From Caulobacteraceae bacterium (lineage in GTDB: Bacteria; Pseudomonadota; Alphaproteobacteria; Caulobacterales; Caulobacteraceae), in assembly GCA_020852035.1 (NCBI GenBank), contig JADZBR010000053.1:1-12566 (forward strand): DNA of 12,566 bases. The letters are read 5' to 3'. Under the pieces are notes generated by a model. It was given only the letters and a program-made list of their open reading frames with translations. It was not told the origin of the DNA and did no database searches. Positions 6,507 through 11,475 of this stretch are shown piece after piece; within the stretch, counting starts at the first letter, position 1; each line of letters opens with the position of its first letter. Made by a program: the position numbers and the translations under genes.

Positions 6507-7205
6507 TCAAGCCGGCTGGCGCTCCATCCGCGCGGCGGCGGCCTCGGCCTGCGCCACGCGCGGGGCCTTCATCGCCTCCATCAGCCTGCCGTAGCGCTCG
6601 CGGATCTGCGGCGGCGCGATCTCCGGCCGGCCGGCGTTGAACGGCGGCGATGGCGCATATTCCAGGCCCAGCTGGACGCCCTGCGCCACCTCCTCGCCGG
6701 CGATCTCGGCCAGCACGGTGAGCGCGAAGTCGATGCCCGCCGTCACCCCGCCGCCGGTGATGATGTTCCCGTCCCGCGCCACCCGCCGCTCGTCCGGGAT
6801 CGCGCCGAATAGCGGCAGCAAGTCCCGCCACGCCCAGTGACAGGCCGCCCGCTTGCCATGCAGCAGGCCCGCCGCGCCCAGGATCAGCGACCCCGTGCAG
6901 ACCGAGGTGACGTACCGCGCCCCGTTCGCCAGCCGCCGCACCTGGCCGACGAACGCCTCGTCCAGCGCCACCTCGGTGGCCGCCACGCCGCCGGGCACGC
7001 AGATCAGGTCACAGGTCTCGATATCGGCCAGCCGGGCGGTCTCGGCGAACACCAGGCCGTCGGCGGGCACCGCCCCGCCGGCCTCGCTGGCGACCGTGGT
7101 GCGCGAGTTCGGCGCGCGGCTGAGAAACTGGTGCGGGCCGGTGAAGTCCAGGTGGGTCATGCCCGGATAGACGGCGAAGACGATGTGGAAGGGGGCCTCG
7201 GCCAC
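6507..7205 (-). CDS. DJ-1/PfpI family protein, isonitrile hydratase (InhA)-like
   Basis: This is a 232-residue cytoplasmic enzyme-type protein of the DJ-1/PfpI superfamily. Residues D20 (HLDFTGP), C103 and T104 (SVCTGSLILGAAGLL, the nucleophile elbow) match, in spacing, the Asp17, Cys101 and Thr102 described for Pseudomonas isonitrile hydratase, which turns isonitriles into N-formamides. ICVPGG (68-73), HWAWRDLL, ITGGGVTAGIDFAL and the C-terminal EYAPSPPFNAGRPE are typical of this subgroup. The true substrate is not established; many members are annotated this way without assay. I choose GTG at 7205 as the start: it is preceded by AAGGAG with 8-base spacing and gives the normal family N-terminus (AEAPFHIVFAVYPG). 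The frame is open 32 codons further upstream to 7301, but that would run into the divergent regulator gene and adds non-conserved residues. It is divergent from a GlxA-type regulator, its likely controller. Confidence 0.9.
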   Translation of the reverse strand: MAEAPFHIVFAVYPGMTHLDFTGPHQFLSRAPNSRTTVASEAGGAVPADGLVFAETARLADIETCDLICVPGGVAATEVALDEAFVGQVRRLANGARYVTSVCTGSLILGAAGLLHGKRAACHWAWRDLLPLFGAIPDERRVARDGNIITGGGVTAGIDFALTVLAEIAGEEVAQGVQLGLEYAPSPPFNAGRPEIAPPQIRERYGRLMEAMKAPRVAQAEAAAARMERQPA

Positions 7206-7213
7206 GGCGGTCG

Positions 7214-7219
7214 CTCCTT
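7214..7219 (-). promoter_or_regulatory. Ribosome binding site deciding the GTG start at 7205
   Basis: Read on the minus strand this is AAGGAG, 8 bases before the GTG at 7205. It is the only strong site in the divergent region on this strand and favours the 232-residue protein over the 264-residue open frame. Confidence 0.75.
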
Positions 7220-7223
7220 GCGA

Positions 7224-7252
7224 TTGACGGCGCAGCCTGCCGCGCCTAGCGT
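7224..7252 (+). promoter_or_regulatory. Putative housekeeping promoter for the GlxA-type regulator
   Basis: TTGACGG at 7224-7230 is a perfect match to the -35 element known for Caulobacter sigma-73 promoters. Fourteen bases later CCTAGCGT (7245-7252) is a partial match to the GCTANAWC -10. Transcription would start near 7258, about 30 bases before the ATG at 7288. The -10 is weak, so this is a candidate only. Confidence 0.4.
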
Positions 7253-7268
7253 CTGGCGGAAATGACAA
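7244..7268 (-). promoter_or_regulatory. Putative promoter for the DJ-1/PfpI gene, overlapping the opposite one
   Basis: On the minus strand TTGTCAT (7268-7262) and GCTAGGC (7250-7244) are 11 bases apart, a fair match to the same sigma-73 pattern. The central CTAG at 7246-7249 is shared with the opposite-strand -10. If both are used, the two polymerases compete for the same bases, a good place for the regulator to switch direction. The AT-rich patch 7258-7284 may hold the operator. Confidence 0.35.
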
Positions 7269-7291
7269 AGTTCCCTCGTTTATTGCCATGA
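7262..7291 (+). other. Possible 9-codon leader frame overlapping the regulator start
   Basis: ATG at 7262-7264 opens the frame MTKFPRLLP and ends with TGA at 7289-7291, overlapping the ATG of the regulator at 7288 (ATGA). The regulator itself has no convincing Shine-Dalgarno, so a coupled leader could explain its translation. The leader's own site (GCGGA just before it) is weak. The predicted length is too short to judge by composition. Confidence 0.25.
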
Positions 7292-8235
7292 CCCAGACCA
7301 TCGCCTTCGTGCTCTTCCCGGACTTCCAGCTGCTGGACGTGGCTGGTCCGGTCGCGGCCTTCGAGATCGCCGGCCGTTACGTCGGCCGGCCGGCGCAGAT
7401 CCGCCTGCTCTCGGCGGATGGCGGCGAGGTGGCCAGCTCCGCCGGCGTGAAGATGGCGAGCGCGCCCTACGCCGAGGCCGGCGCGTTCGACACCCTTCTG
7501 GTCTCGGGCGGCGACGGCACGCGCCAGGCCATGAGCTGCGAGGCGACGCTCGCCTTCGTGCGCGCGGGGGCCCGGCGGGCGCGGCGCACGGCCTCGGTGT
7601 GCTCCGGCGCCTTCGTGCTGGCGGCCGCGGGCCTCTTGGAAGGACGCGCGGCGACCACCCACTGGAGCCGCACCGCCGACTTCCAACGGCGCTTTCCGGG
7701 GGTGGACCTGCAACCGGACCGCATCTTCACCCGCGACGATCCGGTCTGGACCTCGGCCGGCATCACCGCCGGCATCGACCTGGCCCTGGCGATGATCGCC
7801 GAGGATCACGGCGAGCCCATCGCCCGCGCCACCGCCCAGCAGCTGGTGGTCTATCACCGCCGGCCGGGCGGCCAGTCGCAGTTCTCGGCGCTGGTGGAGC
7901 TGGCCGGCGAGCGCAGCCGCTTTTCCGGCCTGCTCGGCTGGGCGCGCGAGCGGTTGGGCGAGGCGCTGACCGTGGAGCGGCTGGCGGACCACGCAGGGAT
8001 GAGCCCGCGCAACTTCGCCCGCGCCTTCGCCGCCGAGACCGGGGTCACCCCCGCCAAGGCGATCGAACGGCTGCGGCTGGAGGCGGCGCGCGATGGTGTG
8101 GAATCGACCACGGCGCCGATCGAGCAGGTGGCCCGTTCGGCCGGCTTCGGCGATCCGGAACGCATGCGGCGGGCGTTCCTGCGCGCCTTCGGCCAACCGC
8201 CGCAGGCGCTGCGCCGGGCCGCCCGCGCGGCCTAG
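7288..8235 (+). CDS. GlxA family transcriptional regulator (DJ-1-like sensor domain + AraC HTH)
   Basis: The protein has 315 residues in two parts. Residues 1 to about 175 form a DJ-1/PfpI-like domain: MTQTIAFVLFPDFQLLDVAGP, LLVSGGDGT, a nucleophile-elbow-like SVCSGAFVLAAAGLL with C105, and WTSAGITAGIDLAL. Residues about 215-310 form an AraC/XylS double helix-turn-helix: LTVERLADHAGMSPRNFARAF (first HTH), VTPAKAIERLRLEAAR (linker), then IEQVARSAGFGDPERMRRAF (second HTH) and FGQPPQALR. Members bind DNA and sense small metabolites (for example arginine, betaine or carnitine derivatives) through the N-terminal domain; the ligand here is unknown. It is divergent from a DJ-1/PfpI enzyme gene, 82 bases apart, which is the probable target. 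The ATG lacks a good ribosome site. Its TAG stop shares the CTAG palindrome with the stop of the convergent hydrolase gene. Confidence 0.93.
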   Translation: MTQTIAFVLFPDFQLLDVAGPVAAFEIAGRYVGRPAQIRLLSADGGEVASSAGVKMASAPYAEAGAFDTLLVSGGDGTRQAMSCEATLAFVRAGARRARRTASVCSGAFVLAAAGLLEGRAATTHWSRTADFQRRFPGVDLQPDRIFTRDDPVWTSAGITAGIDLALAMIAEDHGEPIARATAQQLVVYHRRPGGQSQFSALVELAGERSRFSGLLGWARERLGEALTVERLADHAGMSPRNFARAFAAETGVTPAKAIERLRLEAARDGVESTTAPIEQVARSAGFGDPERMRRAFLRAFGQPPQALRRAARAA

Positions 8236-9179
8236 GTCGAAGCGCCGACCACGGCCGACACGCTGGCGTCCGCCGGAACGGCGGGCTTGGCCGACGGCTT
8301 GACGGCCATCGTCGGCTTGACGCTCGCCGCGGGCTTGGCGGCGGGCGCGGAGACTTCAGGCTTGAGGGCGTCGGTCACCGCCGGGGCGGCTTCAGCGGCG
8401 GGCGTCACGACAGGCTCCAGAACCACCGGCGCCGGCGGGGCCGTGGTCAGCGAGGCCAGTTCGATGGCTTCGGGCTGGTCGACCGGATCGAGCTGGCGCT
8501 TGACCGGCGCGACGTAGGGTGCGCCGCCGCGGGCCGGGCGATAGAAGACGTGCAGGCCGATCTGCGCCACCTGGCGCAGGCCCGAGCCCCAGCCCGGCGA
8601 GACGCGGGTGGCGTGGAAGTGGGTGGCGTTGCCGACCTCGGCCATCACGAAGCCGGACAGCGCGCGGGCGGCCACCCGGCGGGCGCGGTCCCAGGCGGCC
8701 CCGCCGCCAGCGCGGTCGAGCACCCCGTCGCAGGCGAAGCTGAACTGGCAGCCGCGGCCGCCGGCGCCCTGGTAGACCACCGAACAGACGGATTTGGGGA
8801 ACCGCGGGTCGTGTACGCGGTTGAGGATGACCTGGGCGACGGCCGCCTGGCCGGCGGCGCTCTCGCCGCGGGCTTCGTAGTAGACGGCGGCCGTGAGGCA
8901 CTCCAGGTCGCGGCGAGTGGCCGAACGGGCGTCGAACGCGGGCGCGGCCCGCACCGAGGCCAGGTGCAGGCGGGCCGGCGGCTCGACCTTCACCGGCTGG
9001 GCGGCTGTAACCGGAACCGGCGCCGGGGCCGGCGCGTTGGCCAGATGCAGCCGCGCGGGCTGCGGCGCGGGCCGGTCGAAGACTGTGTAGGCGGCCGCGC
9101 CGGCCGAAAGCGCGCCGACGGCGATAGCTGCGCCAATGAGCGCGCGCGGAGCCGCGAGCGCTGCGAAGGGGAATTTCAA
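8232..9179 (-). CDS. SleB-type cell wall hydrolase, membrane-anchored
   Basis: The protein has 315 residues. A hydrophobic segment at about 13-34 (LIGAAIAVGALSAGAAAYTV) gives a signal anchor or uncleaved signal, placing the rest in the periplasm. A Pro/Ala linker follows with PARLHLA occurring twice (41-47 and 68-74). The SleB/Hydrolase_2 domain (about 92-225) holds LTAAVYYEARGES with the conserved Glu of EARGE at 102, GQAAVAQVILNRVHDPRFP, SVVYQG, CQFSFACDG and ATHFHA. These enzymes cleave peptidoglycan glycan strands, mostly as lytic transglycosylases or spore-cortex enzymes; in a Gram-negative the role would be wall remodelling. The last 90 or so residues are low-complexity Ala/Pro/Lys (KPAASVKP, KPSAKPAVPAD), possibly wall-binding or spacer. 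The start is TTG at 9179: an in-frame TAA lies two codons upstream, no ATG or GTG precedes the anchor, and AAGGGA lies about 10 bases before it. Confidence 0.92.
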   Translation of the reverse strand: MKFPFAALAAPRALIGAAIAVGALSAGAAAYTVFDRPAPQPARLHLANAPAPAPVPVTAAQPVKVEPPARLHLASVRAAPAFDARSATRRDLECLTAAVYYEARGESAAGQAAVAQVILNRVHDPRFPKSVCSVVYQGAGGRGCQFSFACDGVLDRAGGGAAWDRARRVAARALSGFVMAEVGNATHFHATRVSPGWGSGLRQVAQIGLHVFYRPARGGAPYVAPVKRQLDPVDQPEAIELASLTTAPPAPVVLEPVVTPAAEAAPAVTDALKPEVSAPAAKPAASVKPTMAVKPSAKPAVPADASVSAVVGAST

Positions 9180-9342
9180 GACTTACGCGTCCCTTGCGGC
9201 GAGGGCAAAAACGCCCCCCGGACACACGTCCGCCGACCGCATCCCGCAGGTCGAAGAACGTAGCCCGGCCGGTCAACGCTATGGCCAAGGCTGCTGAGGT
9301 TCGCCGCGCTTATGACGGTGAACAAAAGGTTTTGCAACCCCT

Positions 9343-9359
9343 ATGTTGCACCGCAACAT
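9343..9359. promoter_or_regulatory. 17-bp perfect palindrome between the hydrolase and lipoprotein genes
   Basis: ATGTTGC-ACC-GCAACAT is a 7-bp inverted repeat with a 3-base spacer. It follows a TTGCAA palindrome at 9332-9337, in an AT-richer patch of the divergent region. It lies 20 bases upstream of the putative stress promoter of the lipoprotein and 164 bases from the hydrolase start. It looks like an operator. The TTGC...GCAA core is reminiscent of the TGC-rich sites bound by PhaR-type regulators, but the regulator is unknown. There is no T-run, so a terminator is unlikely. Confidence 0.5.
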
Positions 9360-9378
9360 CAAGATTGCGCGAAACACG

Positions 9379-9403
9379 GGAACCGCGGGCCGATGAATCC
9401 GTT
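9379..9403 (+). promoter_or_regulatory. Putative general-stress (sigma-EcfG/SigT-type) promoter for the lipoprotein gene
   Basis: GGAAC at 9379-9383 and CGTT at 9400-9403 are 16 bases apart, a full match to GGAAC-N16/17-CGTT. Transcription would start near 9410, with the GGAG site at 9423-9426 and ATG at 9436. The 256 bases between the hydrolase start (9179) and this gene contain this promoter, the palindrome, and no other gene that I can support. Confidence 0.6.
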
Positions 9404-9435
9404 CCGCCGGCGACCTTACCGTGGAGCTTCACCGG

Positions 9436-9618
9436 ATGCGTAGAATCCTTCCCATTCTCACTGTCGCGGCCCTGGCCGGCGGCCTCGCCGCCTGCGGCCA
9501 CAATGTCGAACAGCGCGCCGCCACCGGCGCGGTCGCCGGGGCGGTGGTGGGCGGCCCGATCGGCGCGGCGGCCGGGGCCGCGGCCGGCACGGCGGTCAGC
9601 AAGACCGTCGACAACTAG
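9436..9618 (+). CDS. Small glycine-zipper lipoprotein
   Basis: This is a 60-residue lipoprotein precursor: positively charged start MRR, hydrophobic segment ILPILTVAALAGG and lipobox LAAC with C20 as the lipidated residue. The mature part of about 40 residues is a glycine zipper (GAVAGAVVGGPIGAAAGAAAGTAV) of the YMGG/OsmB type, a helix pair expected to lie in or on a membrane. There is no Asp at +2 (it is Gly), so outer-membrane sorting is plausible. I choose ATG 9436 because GGAG (9423-9426) is correctly spaced; a GTG at 9421 in frame would precede it but would put charged residues ahead of the signal and destroy the spacing. The stress-type promoter upstream agrees with the osmotic/stress behaviour known for OsmB-like proteins. 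The gene is convergent with the VOC gene, with 28 bases between stops. Confidence 0.88.
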   Translation: MRRILPILTVAALAGGLAACGHNVEQRAATGAVAGAVVGGPIGAAAGAAAGTAVSKTVDN

Positions 9619-9646
9619 AGTCGCCCGCACGCCTGGGCCTCGGCGA

Positions 9647-10039
9647 TCAGTCCGCCGGACGGGTGCAGACGATGGCGAGCTTGTTGCCGGCCGGATCGCG
9701 CAGATAGGCGGCGTACCAGTTGGGGCCGTAGTGGTCGCGCAGGCCCGGGGCGCCTTCGTCCGCCCCGCCGTTCGCCATCGCCGCGGCGTGCAGCGCATCG
9801 ACCTGCTGGCGGGTCTCGCCGTTGAACGCCAGCATCACCCCGTTGCCGGCGCGGGCCGGCTGGCCGTCGAAGGGTTTGCAGACCCACACCGTCTGGCCCG
9901 AGCCGTCGCCGCCCGGGCCATAGCCGGCGAAGTCGCCGTGCCGCGCGAACCGCTTCCATCCGAGCGTGGCGAGCACGGCGTCGTAGAAGCCCAGCGACAC
10001 CTCCATATCCGTCGCGCCGAGGGTGACATAGCCGATCAT
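9647..10039 (-). CDS. VOC (glyoxalase/bleomycin-resistance fold) family protein
   Basis: This is a 130-residue cytoplasmic protein with two beta-alpha-beta-beta-beta units. The first has MIGYVTLGATDMEVSLGFYD and LGWKRFARHGDFAGYGPG; the second has VMLAFNGETRQQVDALHAAA, GAPGLRDHYGPNWYAAYLRD and PAGNKLAIVCTRPAD. Tyr replaces the first metal-ligand His found in true glyoxalase I (GYVTLG instead of HVxL), as in a large uncharacterised VOC subgroup, so I do not predict a substrate. The start is ATG 10039, behind AAGGAGG with 5-base spacing; the frame is open 12 codons further to 10075, without a ribosome site and running over the putative promoter. It follows the AEC transporter gene on the same strand by 46 bases, but a candidate promoter and LexA box in that gap suggest separate, DNA-damage-linked control. 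Confidence 0.9.
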   Translation of the reverse strand: MIGYVTLGATDMEVSLGFYDAVLATLGWKRFARHGDFAGYGPGGDGSGQTVWVCKPFDGQPARAGNGVMLAFNGETRQQVDALHAAAMANGGADEGAPGLRDHYGPNWYAAYLRDPAGNKLAIVCTRPAD

Positions 10040-10044
10040 CCGAG

Positions 10045-10051
10045 CCTCCTT
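10045..10051 (-). promoter_or_regulatory. Strong ribosome binding site fixing the VOC gene start
   Basis: On the minus strand this reads AAGGAGG, five bases before ATG 10039. It rules in favour of the 130-residue product over the 142-residue open frame. Confidence 0.8.
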
Positions 10052-10058
10052 GAGGTTC

Positions 10059-10073
10059 GAACAAAACAGGAAC
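10059..10073 (-). promoter_or_regulatory. Putative LexA (SOS) box in front of the VOC gene
   Basis: On the minus strand this reads GTTCCTGTTTTGTTC, an exact match to the alphaproteobacterial LexA site GTTC-N7-GTTC. It sits 19 bases before the ATG and overlaps a candidate promoter, TTGACT (10089-10084) with a 17-base gap to TTTTGT (10066-10061), so binding would block initiation. The -35 overlaps the stop codon of the upstream AEC gene. The -10 is poor. Confidence 0.55.
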
Positions 10074-10085
10074 ATTGATCCGAAG

Positions 10086-11009
10086 TCAATGGCCGAGCCA
10101 GCCGGCGATCAGCGTCAGGGTGAAGAGGCTGAGCACCGCCCCCAGGCCGACGGCGCGGGCCGCGCCGGCCTCGAACACGCCGAAGGCGCGCGCCTGGACA
10201 AAGACGTTCACCGCCGTCGGGCAGCCGGCCAGCATCACCGCGACGGTCGCCGCCTCGGCCCCGCCGGGCAGGCCCCAGTGGAACACCGCCCAGACCAGCA
10301 GCGGCGCGGCGGCGAGCTTCAGCCCCAGCGCCAGCGTCAACGGGCCGGCCTCGCGCCGGTCCGGCAGCAGCCGCTGGGCGCCGATCAACCCGCCGAGCGC
10401 GACCAGCGCCACCGGGCTGGCGGTGGCGGCCAGCAGGTCGACCGCGGTTCCCACAGGCGTCCAGAGCCTGGCGCCGGTGAGGCTAAGCGCCACGCCGACG
10501 CCCGCGCCGACCACGGTCGGGTTCACCACCGCCGCCAGCCGCGCCCGCCCGCTCGCCCGCCCCGGCCCGGCGCGCAGGAACCCCAGGGCCACCAGGGTGG
10601 TCAGCAGGCTGAAGTCGGCGGCGACAAAGGCCATCGCCGGGCCGCGCGCGGACTCACCCAGCAGCGCCACCACGATCGGCGCGCCGAGGAAGGCGGTGTT
10701 GCCGACCCCGGCGCAGGCCCCCGCCCCCGCCCGCTCGGCCGGCCGCCAGCGCAGGGCCGCGCCGACCGCCCAGGCCAGCGCCATGATCGCGGCAAGCACA
10801 CCGACATAGAGGGCCACCGAGGTCCATAGCCCGCGGCTCGGCGCCGGCGCGCCGCCCAGCCAGCTGACCAGCAGGGCCGGAAAGCCGATCCAGAAGGTGT
10901 AGGCCGAAAGCCCGCGCCAGCCGCCCTCGTCGAGCAGCTTCAGCCGCCCGGCCGCCGCGCCCAGCCCGATCAACAGGAAGAAGGGCGCGATGCGCGCCAG
11001 CAAATCCAC
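10086..11009 (-). CDS. AEC family transporter (auxin efflux carrier-like permease)
   Basis: This is a 307-residue inner-membrane protein with about 8-10 hydrophobic segments in two similar halves. It starts DLLARIAPFFLLIGLGAAAG and ends LGAVLSLFTLTLIAGWLGH. Each half has a family-typical polar crossover: GVGNTAFLGAPIVVALLG in the first half and MLAGCPTAVNVFVQA in the second, where AEC proteins carry the NxxFxGxP and (A/C)P(T/V)AxN motifs. Members export or exchange small organic anions (malate and malonate types are known) and auxin-like acids; the substrate here cannot be predicted. The start is GTG at 11009, with GAGGGG about 9 bases upstream. It lies 22 bases after the acetyltransferase stop, so it is part of the icd-acetyltransferase-permease run. 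Confidence 0.9.
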   Translation of the reverse strand: MDLLARIAPFFLLIGLGAAAGRLKLLDEGGWRGLSAYTFWIGFPALLVSWLGGAPAPSRGLWTSVALYVGVLAAIMALAWAVGAALRWRPAERAGAGACAGVGNTAFLGAPIVVALLGESARGPAMAFVAADFSLLTTLVALGFLRAGPGRASGRARLAAVVNPTVVGAGVGVALSLTGARLWTPVGTAVDLLAATASPVALVALGGLIGAQRLLPDRREAGPLTLALGLKLAAAPLLVWAVFHWGLPGGAEAATVAVMLAGCPTAVNVFVQARAFGVFEAGAARAVGLGAVLSLFTLTLIAGWLGH

Positions 11010-11031
11010 GGTCCGCCGCCCCTCGCCGCCG

Positions 11032-11475
11032 TCAGCGGCGATACTGGACGAATTCGCTGACGCTCGCGACCTGGTCGTAGAGCCGCCGCGCGGGATTGTC
11101 CCTGTGCGTCATCCAGTAGACGCGCGCCGCGCCGGCGGCGTCCGCCTGGGCGTAGACCGCCTCGATCAGCGCCCGCCCCGCGCCCGTCCCGCGCGCGGCT
11201 GGATCGACGAACAGATCCTCCAGGTAGCAGTAGGGCCCCACCGACCAGGTGGCCGGACGCAGCACACCGTGGACAATCCCCATCACCGCCCCGTCCTGCT
11301 CGGCCACGAAGGCGAACATGGCGGGTTCGGAGAACAGCAGCCGCTCCCAGGTCGCCTGGCTCACCTCGGGCGGCAGGCTCGTCTCGTAGAACTCGAGGTA
11401 TCCGGCCCACAGGCGATCCCACGCCGGCCGGTCGTGCGGGGCGAGCGGTCTGATCCGCCCCGCGAAGGCGCTCAC
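11032..11475 (-). CDS. GNAT family N-acetyltransferase
   Basis: This is a 147-residue cytoplasmic acetyl-CoA-dependent acetyltransferase. The core is complete: IRPLAPHDRPAWDRLWAGYL (first strand and helices), FVAEQDGAVMGIVHGVL (strands 2-3), CYLEDLFVDPAARGTGAGRA with the acetyl-CoA pyrophosphate loop RGTGAG, and ARVYWMTHRDNPARRLYDQV (motif B). The substrate cannot be inferred. The start is GTG at 11475, overlapping the TGA of the isocitrate dehydrogenase gene as GTGA, so translation is probably coupled. The same frame is open much further upstream to 12414, but only as an out-of-frame reading of icd, so I reject the longer version. Confidence 0.9.
   Translation of the reverse strand: MSAFAGRIRPLAPHDRPAWDRLWAGYLEFYETSLPPEVSQATWERLLFSEPAMFAFVAEQDGAVMGIVHGVLRPATWSVGPYCYLEDLFVDPAARGTGAGRALIEAVYAQADAAGAARVYWMTHRDNPARRLYDQVASVSEFVQYRR

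Noticed and set aside
9013..9038. Third GGAAC-N17-CGTT match, plus strand
   Set aside because: It lies inside and antisense to the hydrolase coding region in a GC repeat stretch, with no gene downstream in a sensible position; it shows the chance background of this motif.
7599..9263. 554-codon plus-strand frame across the regulator and hydrolase
   Set aside because: Out-of-frame reading of the regulator, then antisense to the hydrolase; low-complexity composition and no family signature.
10050..10829. Two plus-strand frames of about 245-260 codons opposite the AEC transporter
   Set aside because: Arg/Gly/Pro/Gln- or Ser/Ala-rich shadows; the minus-strand permease has clear membrane segments and family motifs.
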